Source of the DNA: Parietichytrium sp. I65-24A | Taxonomy: Eukaryota; Sar; Bigyra; Thraustochytrida; Thraustochytriidae | NCBI GenBank assembly: GCA_012862575.1 | Contig: BLSF01000080.1 | Coordinates: 1 to 64,000 of the forward strand | Length of the DNA: 64,000 bases | Direction of reading: 5' to 3' | In this document: positions 53,780 through 64,000 of the stretch, piece after piece | How the letters are laid out: the number at the start of each line of letters is the position of its first letter | Numbering within the stretch: position 1 is the first letter of the stretch | Translations under genes and position numbers: made by a program | Notes under the pieces: generated by a model | Database searches by the model: none | Told to the model about the DNA's origin: nothing | The model's input: only the letters and a program-made list of their open reading frames with translations

Positions 53780-56700
53780 AAACCCGTCCGTAGTGATTTC
53801 ACCGCGGTTTATTTTCTCCAACGCTTGCTTCTTGAAACCCTGTTACCTTCCGCTACGCAACGTCACAGCTCCCATACTGCGAGCCAACTCAAACGACCAC
53901 GCACATCGCTACGCCCCCTGATAGCCTATCCCTTCCTACGCGTTTCGCTAAGCCAAACCCGGGCGACGCTCTCCTTTTGCCATCAAACGGGAGAACGAAA
54001 AGTCCGCTAATGCATTTTAAAGGGTCCTACCTGGCACTCGGCAGGCGCGCGGCCGGCTAGAGGAAACAGTAGTCCGGGAGGAGGAAGGAGGTGTCGGGAG
54101 AATAGGTGAGCACTGCTTGGAGATGGCCGGTCGCGACACTGTGCACATGCTCTTGTGGAGGGTAAACACCGTTGGCCGGGCCCACGTTCAGCTTTCTTCC
54201 GAATTCCGCTCCTCTCAAAGCGAGGTGATTTCTTGCACATGACGTCTTTGATGATTTCTGGTTTCGGATTTCTGAACTGATTTTTGAATGAATGGTATAC
54301 TAAAAGTGTAATCAGTACATCTGAATTCTGTGTGCGAGACATTGGACACATGGAGTGGGGATTTCGTGTGACTTGCTCTTTCTTAAGCAACTCGAACGAT
54401 AGTGGCTGTCCCTTACTCTTACCCACTAACTACTAGTCCTGCAAATTCATCGGAAATCGGACAAAGGTCACTCTTACTTGCGGAGGAAGTTACCCCGATT
54501 ACTCCGACTACAGTGTTTTGCACCATCCAGTAACGAGCACTATTACGACTTACTGGCCTTGCTGGGTAGGCCTACACAAACAGTTGTTCGAAAGTAAGAT
54601 TGCTTAACGTGGCAGAGATGGCGGACTAGAAGGGACCGTGAACTCGCAGACTGTGTCCATGACGCTGCTATAAGGCCGCTAGAGACCTACGATAATCCAG
54701 TGCGCCGTACTGTGGCCCAACCCTTTGCAAGACGCGGCTAGCTGTTCGTTAAGCCGAGACCAAGCAGGAAACGGGATTGGCTGAGAAGGAGCGCCTGGAG
54801 GGCTCTCGTTCCGTCCTTTTCCATCTCTTTTGGCGGCTAGAGCAATAGAGCAAACGCAGTCGCAGGCAGCAGGGAAATGTATTTGCTTTCTTTTTTTTAA
54901 TTCTTCTTTCAACTGATTGATTGATGAACAGCAACGTTGCTGACGACACGGTCGCTTCCGAACTTGAGACTGACTGTTCACTGTTCTGTTCTGCATTCTG
55001 ACAGTGAATTGGATTTACACATAAGTAGACCACCTCCACCAAACTTGCTAATTTACCGTTTTACAGGATTCACAATGAATCAACTCCGCGAAGAATCTTC
55101 TGAGTAGCGCGCCGTTCTAATTAAGGAAGAAATGTTCCGAGCTGGTCTCATCCCATCGACCTCGTTCAGTTTTCAGAATATAGAATACAGGATTCAGAAC
55201 AGAAAACAAAACCATTGCGCATCACAAACGCCAGCCACAAATCACTTCGTCACAGGTTGCAACCAGCAGGCTTACTGGTCGTATGCGTTTCGAGCGAAAG
55301 AAAGGCTGGCGCATGAGCAAACTACGTCTCCGGCGATAATTAATTCATTGTTTCATTCCCGCTTTCCCTGTTTCACCACGTTCCGGTGAAATGTGGTTGC
55401 ACACGGCTACCGCCTGCTAGAGTACTCGCTGGCAAGGATGGCGAGAGCCCTAGTACTCCGTACATGTGCTTTGTTTCATTGGTCACAATGCGAATGCGAT
55501 TTTAATTTAGTGTTTTCAATTAATCAGTTCATTCAACTCATCCAGGATTTGAAGACCGCGAGCGAGTATGAAAGGAGAGTGAATTCCTTCCCAGCCGCCA
55601 ATCACAAGAGACGGGCGCATTTCAGACAGTCTCTGCTGCGATTACTCTGCTGCGGTGACACAGCCACTCACGAGAGACCCATTCTTTGCACAAGGATGAA
55701 CGCAGGAACGTAAGTAAAAGTTATTTGAACAAAATTACAAATTGGGAATTAGGGAATCCCGAAAAAATAACGCCATCAATCGCATCGTGGCGGAATCTGT
55801 CCACCTCGAGACTACGCTGCTCACTATACATCCTTACCGGGAAAGGGCAGGAGATTGGCCCTCTCTTACGCATCGACGCGACGATGCTCACGAAGCACAA
55901 CGTAGTAATTACACACAAAGATATATAGCTGTGAGGAGAGGAAAGTTCGTTCAACTAATTTGATCTTCGTGGCACTAAAATCAACACCCAGCAAGGTCGC
56001 GCGAATGCCCACCAGACTCCTTCATCGCGCGCGTCACCGAGGCCTACCTACCACTATCCATAGGGCTTGATGGCACGCACTGTGCGAATAAACCGGACCC
56101 TCCCAGTTGTGGAATCTCTCTCGCCAATACGACCTCTTACTCGAAACGGTATTGAATCAGAAAAACGAATCTCTCTCTTCCCTTTCCTCCTGTTACTAAA
56201 AGTAAGGAAGTACTAGTACTATGTATCCATGCCCCTTGCTCGCAAAGCGATGAACGAACATGCAAAGAGCGGAACGACATCCTGCTCGTCTTCCTTTCGC
56301 ATTATTCAATCAATGAATGTATTGTTGAATGATGTTGAATGTGCAAGAGCTCTTGCAACGCATTTCACCTATTTCACCGCGGTCTACATTCGTTCATTCG
56401 TTCATTCGTTCGCACATTGACATTCGCGATCTGACATTGACATTGACAGTCGCGTCGAATGAACGCGTGAACTGAAGGAAAGTGAGCGGGGTCGAGATGT
56501 CACCGCCGAGCTCACACTTGGCAGAGCTGTGTGCGCCTGTGTCCCCCCTCGCTTGCACCGCAATTCGTTCACAGTCATTCCGTCATCCTGGTCAGCGATC
56601 GCTCGATTTCACAACCTTTTCATCTTCCATTTCAGTCTTGATTGAAATGAACATTTGTTTTCGTAAACACCGCCGCGATTCGACTTTCTTGTTCTTTACA

Positions 56701-59700
56701 CATACATAACTTCATTGAACAAACGGACGATTGAATTTTGTTGATTTTGTTAACTGTGTCGTCGGTGAAATCCCCGAGATGCGAATGAATAGTAACGAAG
56801 AAGTTAACTCGCACGAAAGTGTGACAATCTCCGCCCCAATTTCGAACCTTCCCAGGATCGGAGATTCCTCGCCCCCACTCAGCAAAACCATCCAAGTGCG
56901 CGTCTTCCTGGCGTGGAATCTCGGCTCGCGTTCGTAGTGCGTATCAAAGCGGTAGGGACGCTTAGCGCAAAACGCCTTTGCGAAGGAGGAAAAGGAAGGG
57001 GCAGAAAAAGCTGGTGCATCGATGGACAGCCGCGTTTCTTTTTCTCTCTTCTCATCTCTTTCCAACTGACACTTTCTGGGGCGACTCCGGAGTCTCCTGA
57101 AGCGAGCTTCTGGAACGAGCTTTCTGGGCCAGCTACCCGCTGTCCGGTACGACTCGTATCACCACACGTCTAGGCTTTCTCCTACCTTAAAGTATTCATT
57201 GCTCTAGCTCTGGAGCCCAAGGTCTTTTGGGACCGGATGTGCGGACATCAACAGACCTGCAAGTCTGTGTCCAGGAAAGGGCTGGAAACTCACAAAGTGC
57301 GCGCTGCTAGCCACTGTCAGGCGTTATCATAGTGTTAGTGTGAGCAAGAAGGCTACAATAGAACCAATTCATGGCATCTGTTGACAAATTTCCTGCAGCC
57401 TCGGGGAAAACACTCTTCCAATGGGAAATTTCAATGCTACATTTCACCTCATGCCTCGAGCTACTGCACATGTACGAGTAGCGGCTGGCTAGGCTTGCTA
57501 GGCTGGCTAGGCTAGCTGGTGTGTTCGGAAGGAGAGGGCTTGCTGTCTACTACTAGCTAGCTCTCTGCAAGTAGAGTGTAGGAAAAATACCGGAGAAATG
57601 CATTTCGTTTGACATTTGGACTTGTACTTTCAAGGATGAGCTGTAGATGAGTTAGACGGTGGTACTCGAGTAATCAGGACGGGCCAGATGAAAGTGCAGC
57701 GTTGGACCGAACGTTCGAGCAAGAAGGGTCGACTCTAGGTGGCACAAACGGAAGCTGTGCGAACACATCACCAAAAGTCAGTCCACCTCTTGCAGGTTGT
57801 TTGTGGGCTGACTTGGAATGATTTTGGAAAGGCGTGACGATCAGGGACCTAGCACCACACACGACGTCTCACGCGTCTGTGCAAGCAGCCAAGCAAACGT
57901 GAAATGTGCGAACATACTTTCCAGCTTACGCAAAGGCATTCTTGAATGACAGGCCTGCAAGCTTGCCTTCCGGAAGGTCTGCAAGGGACCGACCTGCCGA
58001 CACGGTGAAATGCGAGTCACAGCCTTTCTCCCATCCGTCCAGACTGATCGCAACATCAGATCAGAACAGAATTTTTTAGATGGCCTCCTTCTCCTGCATC
58101 TCCTCCACTGTGGTACTAGTACCGTCAGTACTCAGCACATCCCAGCGCTCACAGTCAGTAAAAGCCCGAGAGCAACGAAAAGTGGCGGACGACACCACCA
58201 AACACACGATAAAGTGCTCTCCGCCTCCTCCTTTTGCAATCTGCACTCTGTACTCTGTACCTCTGGCAATTGACATGTAATAATCCAGCAATTCCCCTCC
58301 TTCAATCGTCTATTTGTGTGCGACTGTGTGGCGTAGAAGTTATGGAATCTTGGTGGTAGTTGGCAGTAGCCGGGACAGTCGAGGGAGCTCTACGGGTTTG
58401 TCCGCCTGTTTAATTTAATTCCGTAGTCCAGTTCCGTCGGTTCAATCTTTCGTGTTGCCTCGTTGTTGACGAGTTGGACGTGCGCACCGCTGGCGCTCTT
58501 ATCGCCCAGCTAGAAAGGACCAATGTATGCGTTCCTGGCACGACCAGCCTCTTGAATTTAATTAGGGTTTCGAGAGTGTTATGTGAGACTCTTCAATCTT
58601 TTCAATCTTGCTGCCTAGAAGTCCCGTCTTTGTGACGTCTGGCGCTAAACTTAGTACCTCTCTCCATGTCTTACCCCACATTACTGATACTACTAGCACA
58701 CGTTTTGGACCTATGAAAAACGGAGAGCAGGTCGCCTCCGATATCCGGCACTTGAGGTACTCAGTACCGGTATTGGCTGTGAGTGTACGTACAGTACTCT
58801 GTACTCTGCAATTGTTGTGGCAGATCGCGTAGCGCTACTCACTCTGTGAGCAAGTTTACCTGGTTCCACTCGGGAGAACTGGACTGATTGTGAGACCGCG
58901 CGCGGGAAACGATAGGACTCTATGGTACAGACTAATTCGCTCTTATACGACACTGTCACGAGTCAGCTTTCGCAAAACCCTCAAAATCAAAGCCTACTCC
59001 TTGGCTTACAGTCCCGAATTTTCGCCTAAAAGAGCTCGTTACTTGTTTTTGTTAGACATGAGAACTAACCTCTCGAGTGCGTCATTCCGCTCATTGCGAC
59101 ACTATCCTGGTAAAGAGGCAAAATCGTAAGAGTTCTTTTTGAATCGGTATGAAACGTTTGAGAAGGTATTACTGTAGCGCACTCCGTGGCACATAGATTT
59201 GCCGACCATGTCCTAGGCAAACTGATCATTGTTAGTACCGGCTGTACTGCTGCGGAAGAGTTTCGGCTTGACCAATGAAAGCCCTGCGTTTTACACCTCT
59301 TATTACAGCCCCTGACCAAAACTCTTTGTGAGGCAAAGCCACGCGAGGAGAGAGCGAAGAGCAGCCTTTCGGGAAAACTCATTGACTTTTTCGGAAGGTA
59401 GAAACAAAACATTCACATGTCCTCCTTGTCCATTTCGATGACACCAAAAAATCATAAAAATCTATCTTTCCTATTTCCTATTTCCTATTTCTCCGGGCCA
59501 GAACGCGTCACAGCACTTTGCACTTGTGGGATCGACTCGGTTCAGCATTTGGCTCTAATGGCAGATACATTAAAGCGTAATCAAAATGTCGGAAAGAAGG
59601 TGGATGATAGAGCCAGCAGATCCTTACTAAATTGAATATCTCCTCCTAGGACCAAGTGTCCGACGACTATGATAGTGATAATCCATGGGAAGTTTACAGT

Positions 59701-61654
59701 GCTACGATAAATGCTTATAGACACAGCGCGCCACCAGTAAGACCTTGCCTTGCCGAGCTACTGTGATGACTAGTTATTTGCATAGTGTGAAAGGCATTTC
59801 ACAACGTTGCGTTTTCCTTCTACTCGCCAGCTACTCAAAAGGTCTATAAGAAATTTCGATGAATGCTAGTGGCATCATATCCACATCTTAGCGGGGCATT
59901 AAGTGTTACTCCACCGCAGTGAAAGCGGTAGAGAGGGATAGAGAGAAGATGGCTGCCATGTCTGTCGTGTCTGTCGTGTGTTTGTTTCATTTCGTTCACT
60001 TCCTGTCAATCAATCAATTACTCGCTCTCTCACTCACGCCACTCACGCCGCCAAAAGTTCCATCCACAATGCCAATTTCGGTCCTGTTAATGTGGAGGGT
60101 AGAATGGACTCAGATTCGAGCTGGCCAAAATTGGCGTTCAGGGAGATTCCAACAGAGAGAGAGAGAGAAAGAGAGTGATTGAGGAAGAGAGGGAGTCAAG
60201 GGAGCGGTGCAAGAGGCGCAACCTGTGTGGTGATCATGATGACGCATGATGCGCAGAATGGGAACACTTGACACACTTGACTGTGAATTTGATTGATCTG
60301 CGCGTGAGTGCTTTGCAGGGATAACGCCACTACCCACGGGTGCTTGCGTCATACTACACCTGGACTTGGAGACCGTCAACACGATGGCCGCGTGCGCACT
60401 CACAGAAGAGGCGAAGAAAGGGCTTTCTGCAGCTACTAATAACTTCCTCCCAGTCAGTACTGTCTCATTTTGGCCAGCTTCGACGGGCTGGCCGAACTGG
60501 CCGAACGGATTAAGTTCAACTTTTTCTTGTTGTTGAACGAAAGGGGAGTCATGGCCGTGTATGAGCAGAGTATCGCATTCCATGACGGCTGCGACTTGCG
60601 TCGTCTGGACGGTCTGTCGGAAACCCGTAGAACGCCAGATTCACTGCGTCGAAATCAATCATGCCATTGATTGAGGCCCGTTCGACTGGGTTCCTCCTGC
60701 ATTCGCCTGCGTTCTTAACATTCGAAAGCGTACAACTCCTCACTGCAACTCTGAGTTCTTTCTCCCCAACTAGCAGCCGCAGAGCCACTTGAGGCGCGAG
60801 AAAATTTAAAGACTAGGTCGACGCGTCCACTCCCAAGCTGGCTCTAAGGGCGCTACGCGGAGAAATAGTTTGACTGTGAATCTTGCACATCGCCAGCACA
60901 ATTTGGTTTCTCTGAACATTGACACCCGCCGCGTCATGCATGAATTTCCACAATGCTTGCAACGTTTCAATTCGTTTGTCATGACACCGCCGCGGCGGTC
61001 CGCTGCATCCCCGGCCCCTCGGACGTCATGAGTTTCAGGGCGTGACACCGGCACTGACATACACCGACAAATCCTTTTGAAGCACTGCGTAATCGCCGAG
61101 TACTGGCCGTGAGTACTCTTAGTGCAGTGTTTTTCTGTCGACGGAACTGACTGTCTGCGATGTCTGCGAAGACAGTACTGAGAGTTCATACCGCCGGCGG
61201 AACGCACTGTCGGCGCAACAGACCGCGTGAAATCGCGTTTCTGGCACTGCTCTGCGGTCACTGCGGTCCACCATGATAACAGTGCAAGCCGCAATGCTCA
61301 AAGAATTAATTCGAAATTCTGGGCGCGCTATTTCAGCAACGGGCAACCAAACTGGCTTGTGTGGCGCTTTAAAGTGCTCTTGACTGTATTTTAAGCCAGG
61401 GTTGGGAACTCGGCATCGTTATTTCAGCCGAATGCTGCTGTTACGGCATTCCGCCTCTGCGCTCAAGTCGCGGTACGAGCATGGCCGAAAGGCCACAAAT
61501 CATCATGAGACTAGCATCAAATAGCAACGAAGAGTTTTGCCTTCGTCGCCGAAAATTTATAGGCCAATCATTCGATCTCTAACTTTGTTGGCACTCCTCA
61601 TTAGGGAAACAGCAAAATGGGGTACTCACACAGTACCAGTGGTACTTTGGAGTC

Positions 61655-63400
61655 TCAATTCTTCGTTCCCGGGCGAATAATGTAAACGGCACTGCCACTC
61701 CGAACTCCAACAGCCAGCAGATTACGAGTGGGGTGATGGGCCAACGCGTGCGTGCATCCAGCAACTCCTGCCAGCGGCCTTCCAAACGCAATGTCAGTGC
61801 TGCTTGGAGAGGTGTATAGCGACCCCTTTTCGTCGACTCCGTACAAAGAATCCAACTGCGAGGAAGAAGACGCCGTCATGGCTGTGAACTTGATTCCAGG
61901 CGCAGCTTCGTGGCGCGAGAATTCGCCGTCGGCGGCAGCTTGAGCTATCGCTACGTCTCCTCCCCGAGCCATCATCAGGAGTCTGCAGCATTCGTTCAAG
62001 TTTTGCAGAGGCATGATGCAGCTGATTGGCCCATTCAGAGTGAAAGTCGCAAGGACCTGCCCGGATTTTGCGTCCCAGATCCGTGCAGAGTGATCGCTGG
62101 ACCCCGTGGCGACCATGGAGTCCCCGCCGCCGAGAAACGTGACAGCAGTGACTTGGGACTGGTGACCGCTAAACTGTACCATGGCGCTCCCCGACTCGAT
62201 GCCAAAGATCCGCGCGTAGCAGTCATCTCCACCACTTAAAATGCGACTCTTGTCGCTAGACAGTTTGACGCTTCCGACCGCCTTTCCACCATGCGCCTTA
62301 CGGATCTTGGTTCTGCATTCCCCGGTGCTGACGACCCAAACCTTGACTGTTCCGTCGACACTGCTGCTGACCAAAAGCTCCTCGTCGGAAGAGAACGCCA
62401 GACCCAGCACGGCTTTGCGGTGCATCATAATATCGTCCTTGGCCTGGTACTCCAAATCCGTGCGCAGCTTACCAGTTCCCCAGTCCCAAAGCTCCACGAA
62501 TCCGTCGCCGGTTCCCGTCGCGAAGGTCCGCGTGCTCTCACTGGCTCCGAACGCCACTGCCTGCACCTGGCTCTTGCTCCCAAGCTTGATCTTTGCCACC
62601 AGCTCGACCTTGTCCGGCTCGTTGCTCTTCTCAACCTCGACGCGTCTCCGCTTCGCCTTCGGATCGTTCTCTTCTCCATCGCCACCGGCCCCGATGTCAA
62701 CCCCATCTTTCCCGCCCCCTTCTTCTACTTCTTCTTCTTCACGTCCCATGCCTTTCTCCGTCGAACCGGCGGTCCTTGCCTCGCCGTCGCCACGCCGTTT
62801 CCCACCGTTCTGCGCGCGCCACTTGAGCGCCTGGCCCACGATCTTGAGCAACGCGCCCGGGCCCATCTCCGACTCCATCTGCGGCGCCTGCAACCCGCCG
62901 CCACGTTCACTCGTCACCGACGTCTCCCCATGCTCAAGCTTTCGAGCCAGCGCCTCCTTGGCCTTGTCCACGTTGCGCAGCATGTCCTCTCTCGCTCGCG
63001 ACGATGGCAGCATCACCGCGTCGCTGAGTCGTTCCATCCTCTCGCCATCTGCCTCTGCCAGCTGGCGCAGTTCGCCTTCCGAGCGCATGTTCCTCAGCAC
63101 CTTGCCCGCGCGTTCGCCGTCTCCGCGAGCCACCAAGTCTGCCAGCATGGCCTCGTACACCTGCCACGCGGACTCTTCGCTCAACCGCGTGCCCGCCAGC
63201 GCTCGCAGCACGCCAGCCCAGTCCCCGCCGCGGACCAGCGCCGCCGCCTCTGGTGCGGGGAGCGCTGGACATGACCAGGATTGAGAGATGGAGGGAACTT
63301 GGCTGGCAAGAGACGCCGCAGAGGAGGACAGCCCGCTCTCCGACAGGAACTGGTGCACCATACGCAGAAGAGTGTCCGCGCGCACCTCCAGCGAGGACAT
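61655..63400 (-). CDS. SMU1: SMU1-like spliceosomal WD40 protein
   Basis: SMU1 joins the B complex of the spliceosome with RED (IK) and helps activation. The 581-residue intronless frame starts with a LisH-type helix (LLRMVHQFLSESGLSSSAASLASQ) and a CTLH-like region to about 115 containing LRALAGTRLSEESAWQVYEAML. The diagnostic stretch LLKIVGQALKWRAQNGG follows near 184-200. An acidic insertion of about 60 residues with a basic KAKRRRVEVEKS end is unusual. The WD40 half starts near 275 with GSKSQVQAVAFGASES, and contains DGFVELWDWGTGKLRTDLEYQAKDDIMMHRKAVLGLAF, matching SMU1, and ends ALAHHPTRNLLAVGVRSGS. The start at 63398-63400 fits the family N-terminus. Confidence 0.92.
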   Translation of the reverse strand: MSSLEVRADTLLRMVHQFLSESGLSSSAASLASQVPSISQSWSCPALPAPEAAALVRGGDWAGVLRALAGTRLSEESAWQVYEAMLADLVARGDGERAGKVLRNMRSEGELRQLAEADGERMERLSDAVMLPSSRAREDMLRNVDKAKEALARKLEHGETSVTSERGGGLQAPQMESEMGPGALLKIVGQALKWRAQNGGKRRGDGEARTAGSTEKGMGREEEEVEEGGGKDGVDIGAGGDGEENDPKAKRRRVEVEKSNEPDKVELVAKIKLGSKSQVQAVAFGASESTRTFATGTGDGFVELWDWGTGKLRTDLEYQAKDDIMMHRKAVLGLAFSSDEELLVSSSVDGTVKVWVVSTGECRTKIRKAHGGKAVGSVKLSSDKSRILSGGDDCYARIFGIESGSAMVQFSGHQSQVTAVTFLGGGDSMVATGSSDHSARIWDAKSGQVLATFTLNGPISCIMPLQNLNECCRLLMMARGGDVAIAQAAADGEFSRHEAAPGIKFTAMTASSSSQLDSLYGVDEKGSLYTSPSSTDIAFGRPLAGVAGCTHALAHHPTRNLLAVGVRSGSAVYIIRPGTKN

Positions 63401-64000
63401 CTCCCTTCGCCTCTGATTCTATGGTGCTCTGATTCTCGTGCGGTGACTCGCTAAAGCAGGATGAACGCTTGCAAGATGGAGCAGATTTCAATCGATGGAA
63501 AGATGATCGCGACGAGTGGCGCCAGGAATGAAGTGGCGCCTGACTGCGTGCTGCTCCGACGGCCTTGGGCGCGAGCTTTGCGTCTGTGCAGATGCCAATG
63601 CCAAACAATGCCAATGCCAATGCGTGCTGTGTGCTGTGAGTTTGGGTGTTTGGGTGTTTGGGTGTTTGCTTCTTGTGTGTTGTGTGTTGTGTGTTGTGTG
63701 TTTTTATGAAACGCGAGAGAGGACAAGTGGCGGAGGGTTATGCGTTTGTTTGAGATTGTTTGTTTGAGGAGCAAAGGAAGGGCTGAGCAAGTGATGCGAT
63801 GAGATGAGCTGAGCTGAGTTGAGGATGCATTTGATTGATAGATGGAGAGGTTATTGGGTTCGAGGACTTCGTATTGGTCAAAAAGCTGCTGTCTTGGCAA
63901 GACGGTAAGACGGCGTGAGAAGAACAGCACAGCTGCAGAGAAGGAGATGGTGATGGAGATGGACCGTTCATGGAAGGAGAATGTTGGAGCGGTTGCCTTC
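63401..64000. other. SMU1 upstream region to window end
   Basis: Contains a GCCAATGCC/GCCAAACAAT repeat near 63594-63622, GTGTTTGG units and TGTGTGT runs at about 63646-63701, and a GAGCTGA repeat near 63803-63822. No gene is recognised. Confidence 0.5.
63646..63701. repeat. GTGTTTGG and TGTGTTG simple repeats
   Basis: Three copies of GTGTTTGG followed by four TTGTGTG-type units, about 250 bases upstream of the SMU1 start. Confidence 0.85.

Larger units (their letters stand above)
52917..61654. other. 8.7-kb region without a recognisable gene
   Basis: I read both strands and found no frame with protein-like composition or family resemblance. The longest are 139, 157 and 162 codons and look random; I found no RNA gene. 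It is rich in simple repeats: an AAGGAAGGA patch (about 53315-53352), a CTCACTCATTCA array (53503-53552), a GAGAATGA array (53736-53779), a GGCTA array near 57490-57522, and GA runs near 60155-60172. GTAC motifs occur near 58113-58130, 58757-58800, 61098-61116 and 61621-61645. Composition appears more AT-rich and less structured than the gene blocks. Confidence 0.5.

Noticed and set aside
60806-61294. 162-residue minus-strand frame with CKHCGNSC...CWRC
   Set aside because: The paired cysteines suggest a zinc ribbon, but the rest is random-looking and no family fits.
62241-63284. 347- and 327-residue plus-strand frames
   Set aside because: They are antisense shadows of the intronless SMU1 gene, whose homology is clear.

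Overview
This window looks like nuclear DNA of an intron-poor, free-living unicellular eukaryote. I recognise 22 protein-coding genes. Only four of them (RAB2, CDT2/DTL, eL32, PEX5) need splicing, with seven GT-AG introns of 74-253 bp in total. Cytosolic phenylalanyl-tRNA synthetase beta, eL32, RAB2, the peroxisomal receptor PEX5, spliceosomal SMU1 and a COMMD protein exclude bacteria. Compact, mostly intronless genes with moderate GC fit a mesophilic red microalga of the Porphyridium type, but this is an inference and no marker in the window proves it.

Layout. 1-4.5 kb: a secreted cysteine-rich repeat protein whose upstream region is duplicated at the left window edge, so a sister gene probably lies just outside; the CDS is broken by a 613-bp assembly duplication joined through one N. 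7.4-13.1 kb: PheRS beta, RAB2 and an RGS protein. 16.7-25.3 kb: a twin-CX9C protein, CDT2 (DTL), a short-chain dehydrogenase, an FAD-binding-2 oxidoreductase and a PNPOx-like flavoprotein. 26-31.1 kb: a membrane-anchored SEC14 protein, a FAM227/FWWh-like protein and COMMD4. 31.5-34.2 kb: a secreted EcsC-like protein, a tandem 170-bp repeat and a small probably mitochondrial protein. 34.5-40.6 kb: a 1389-residue protein built from four copies of what looks like a DEDDh-exonuclease fold, and a PA-domain seven-helix membrane protein. 43-50.7 kb: eL32, RWDD1/GIR2, a wax-synthase-like acyltransferase and PEX5. 51.9-52.9 kb: an unrecognised nuclear-type protein. 52.9-61.65 kb: 8.7 kb without a recognisable gene. 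61.7-63.4 kb: SMU1.

Organisation. The seven convergent pairs have short spacers (85-746 bp) and the seven divergent pairs have long ones (901-3703 bp), so regulatory DNA is concentrated between divergent starts. Many genes have purine-rich GA/GAGT tracts on the coding strand just upstream of the ATG. Intergenic DNA carries a dispersed GTAC-rich palindromic motif that I did not notice in coding sequence. I found no tRNA, rRNA, CRISPR array or intact transposon.

The genes are mostly unrelated housekeeping and regulatory functions rather than a pathway cluster. The most novel-looking items are the four-repeat exonuclease-like protein, the cysteine-rich tandem family, the PA-7TM protein and the SEC14 protein with a membrane hairpin.
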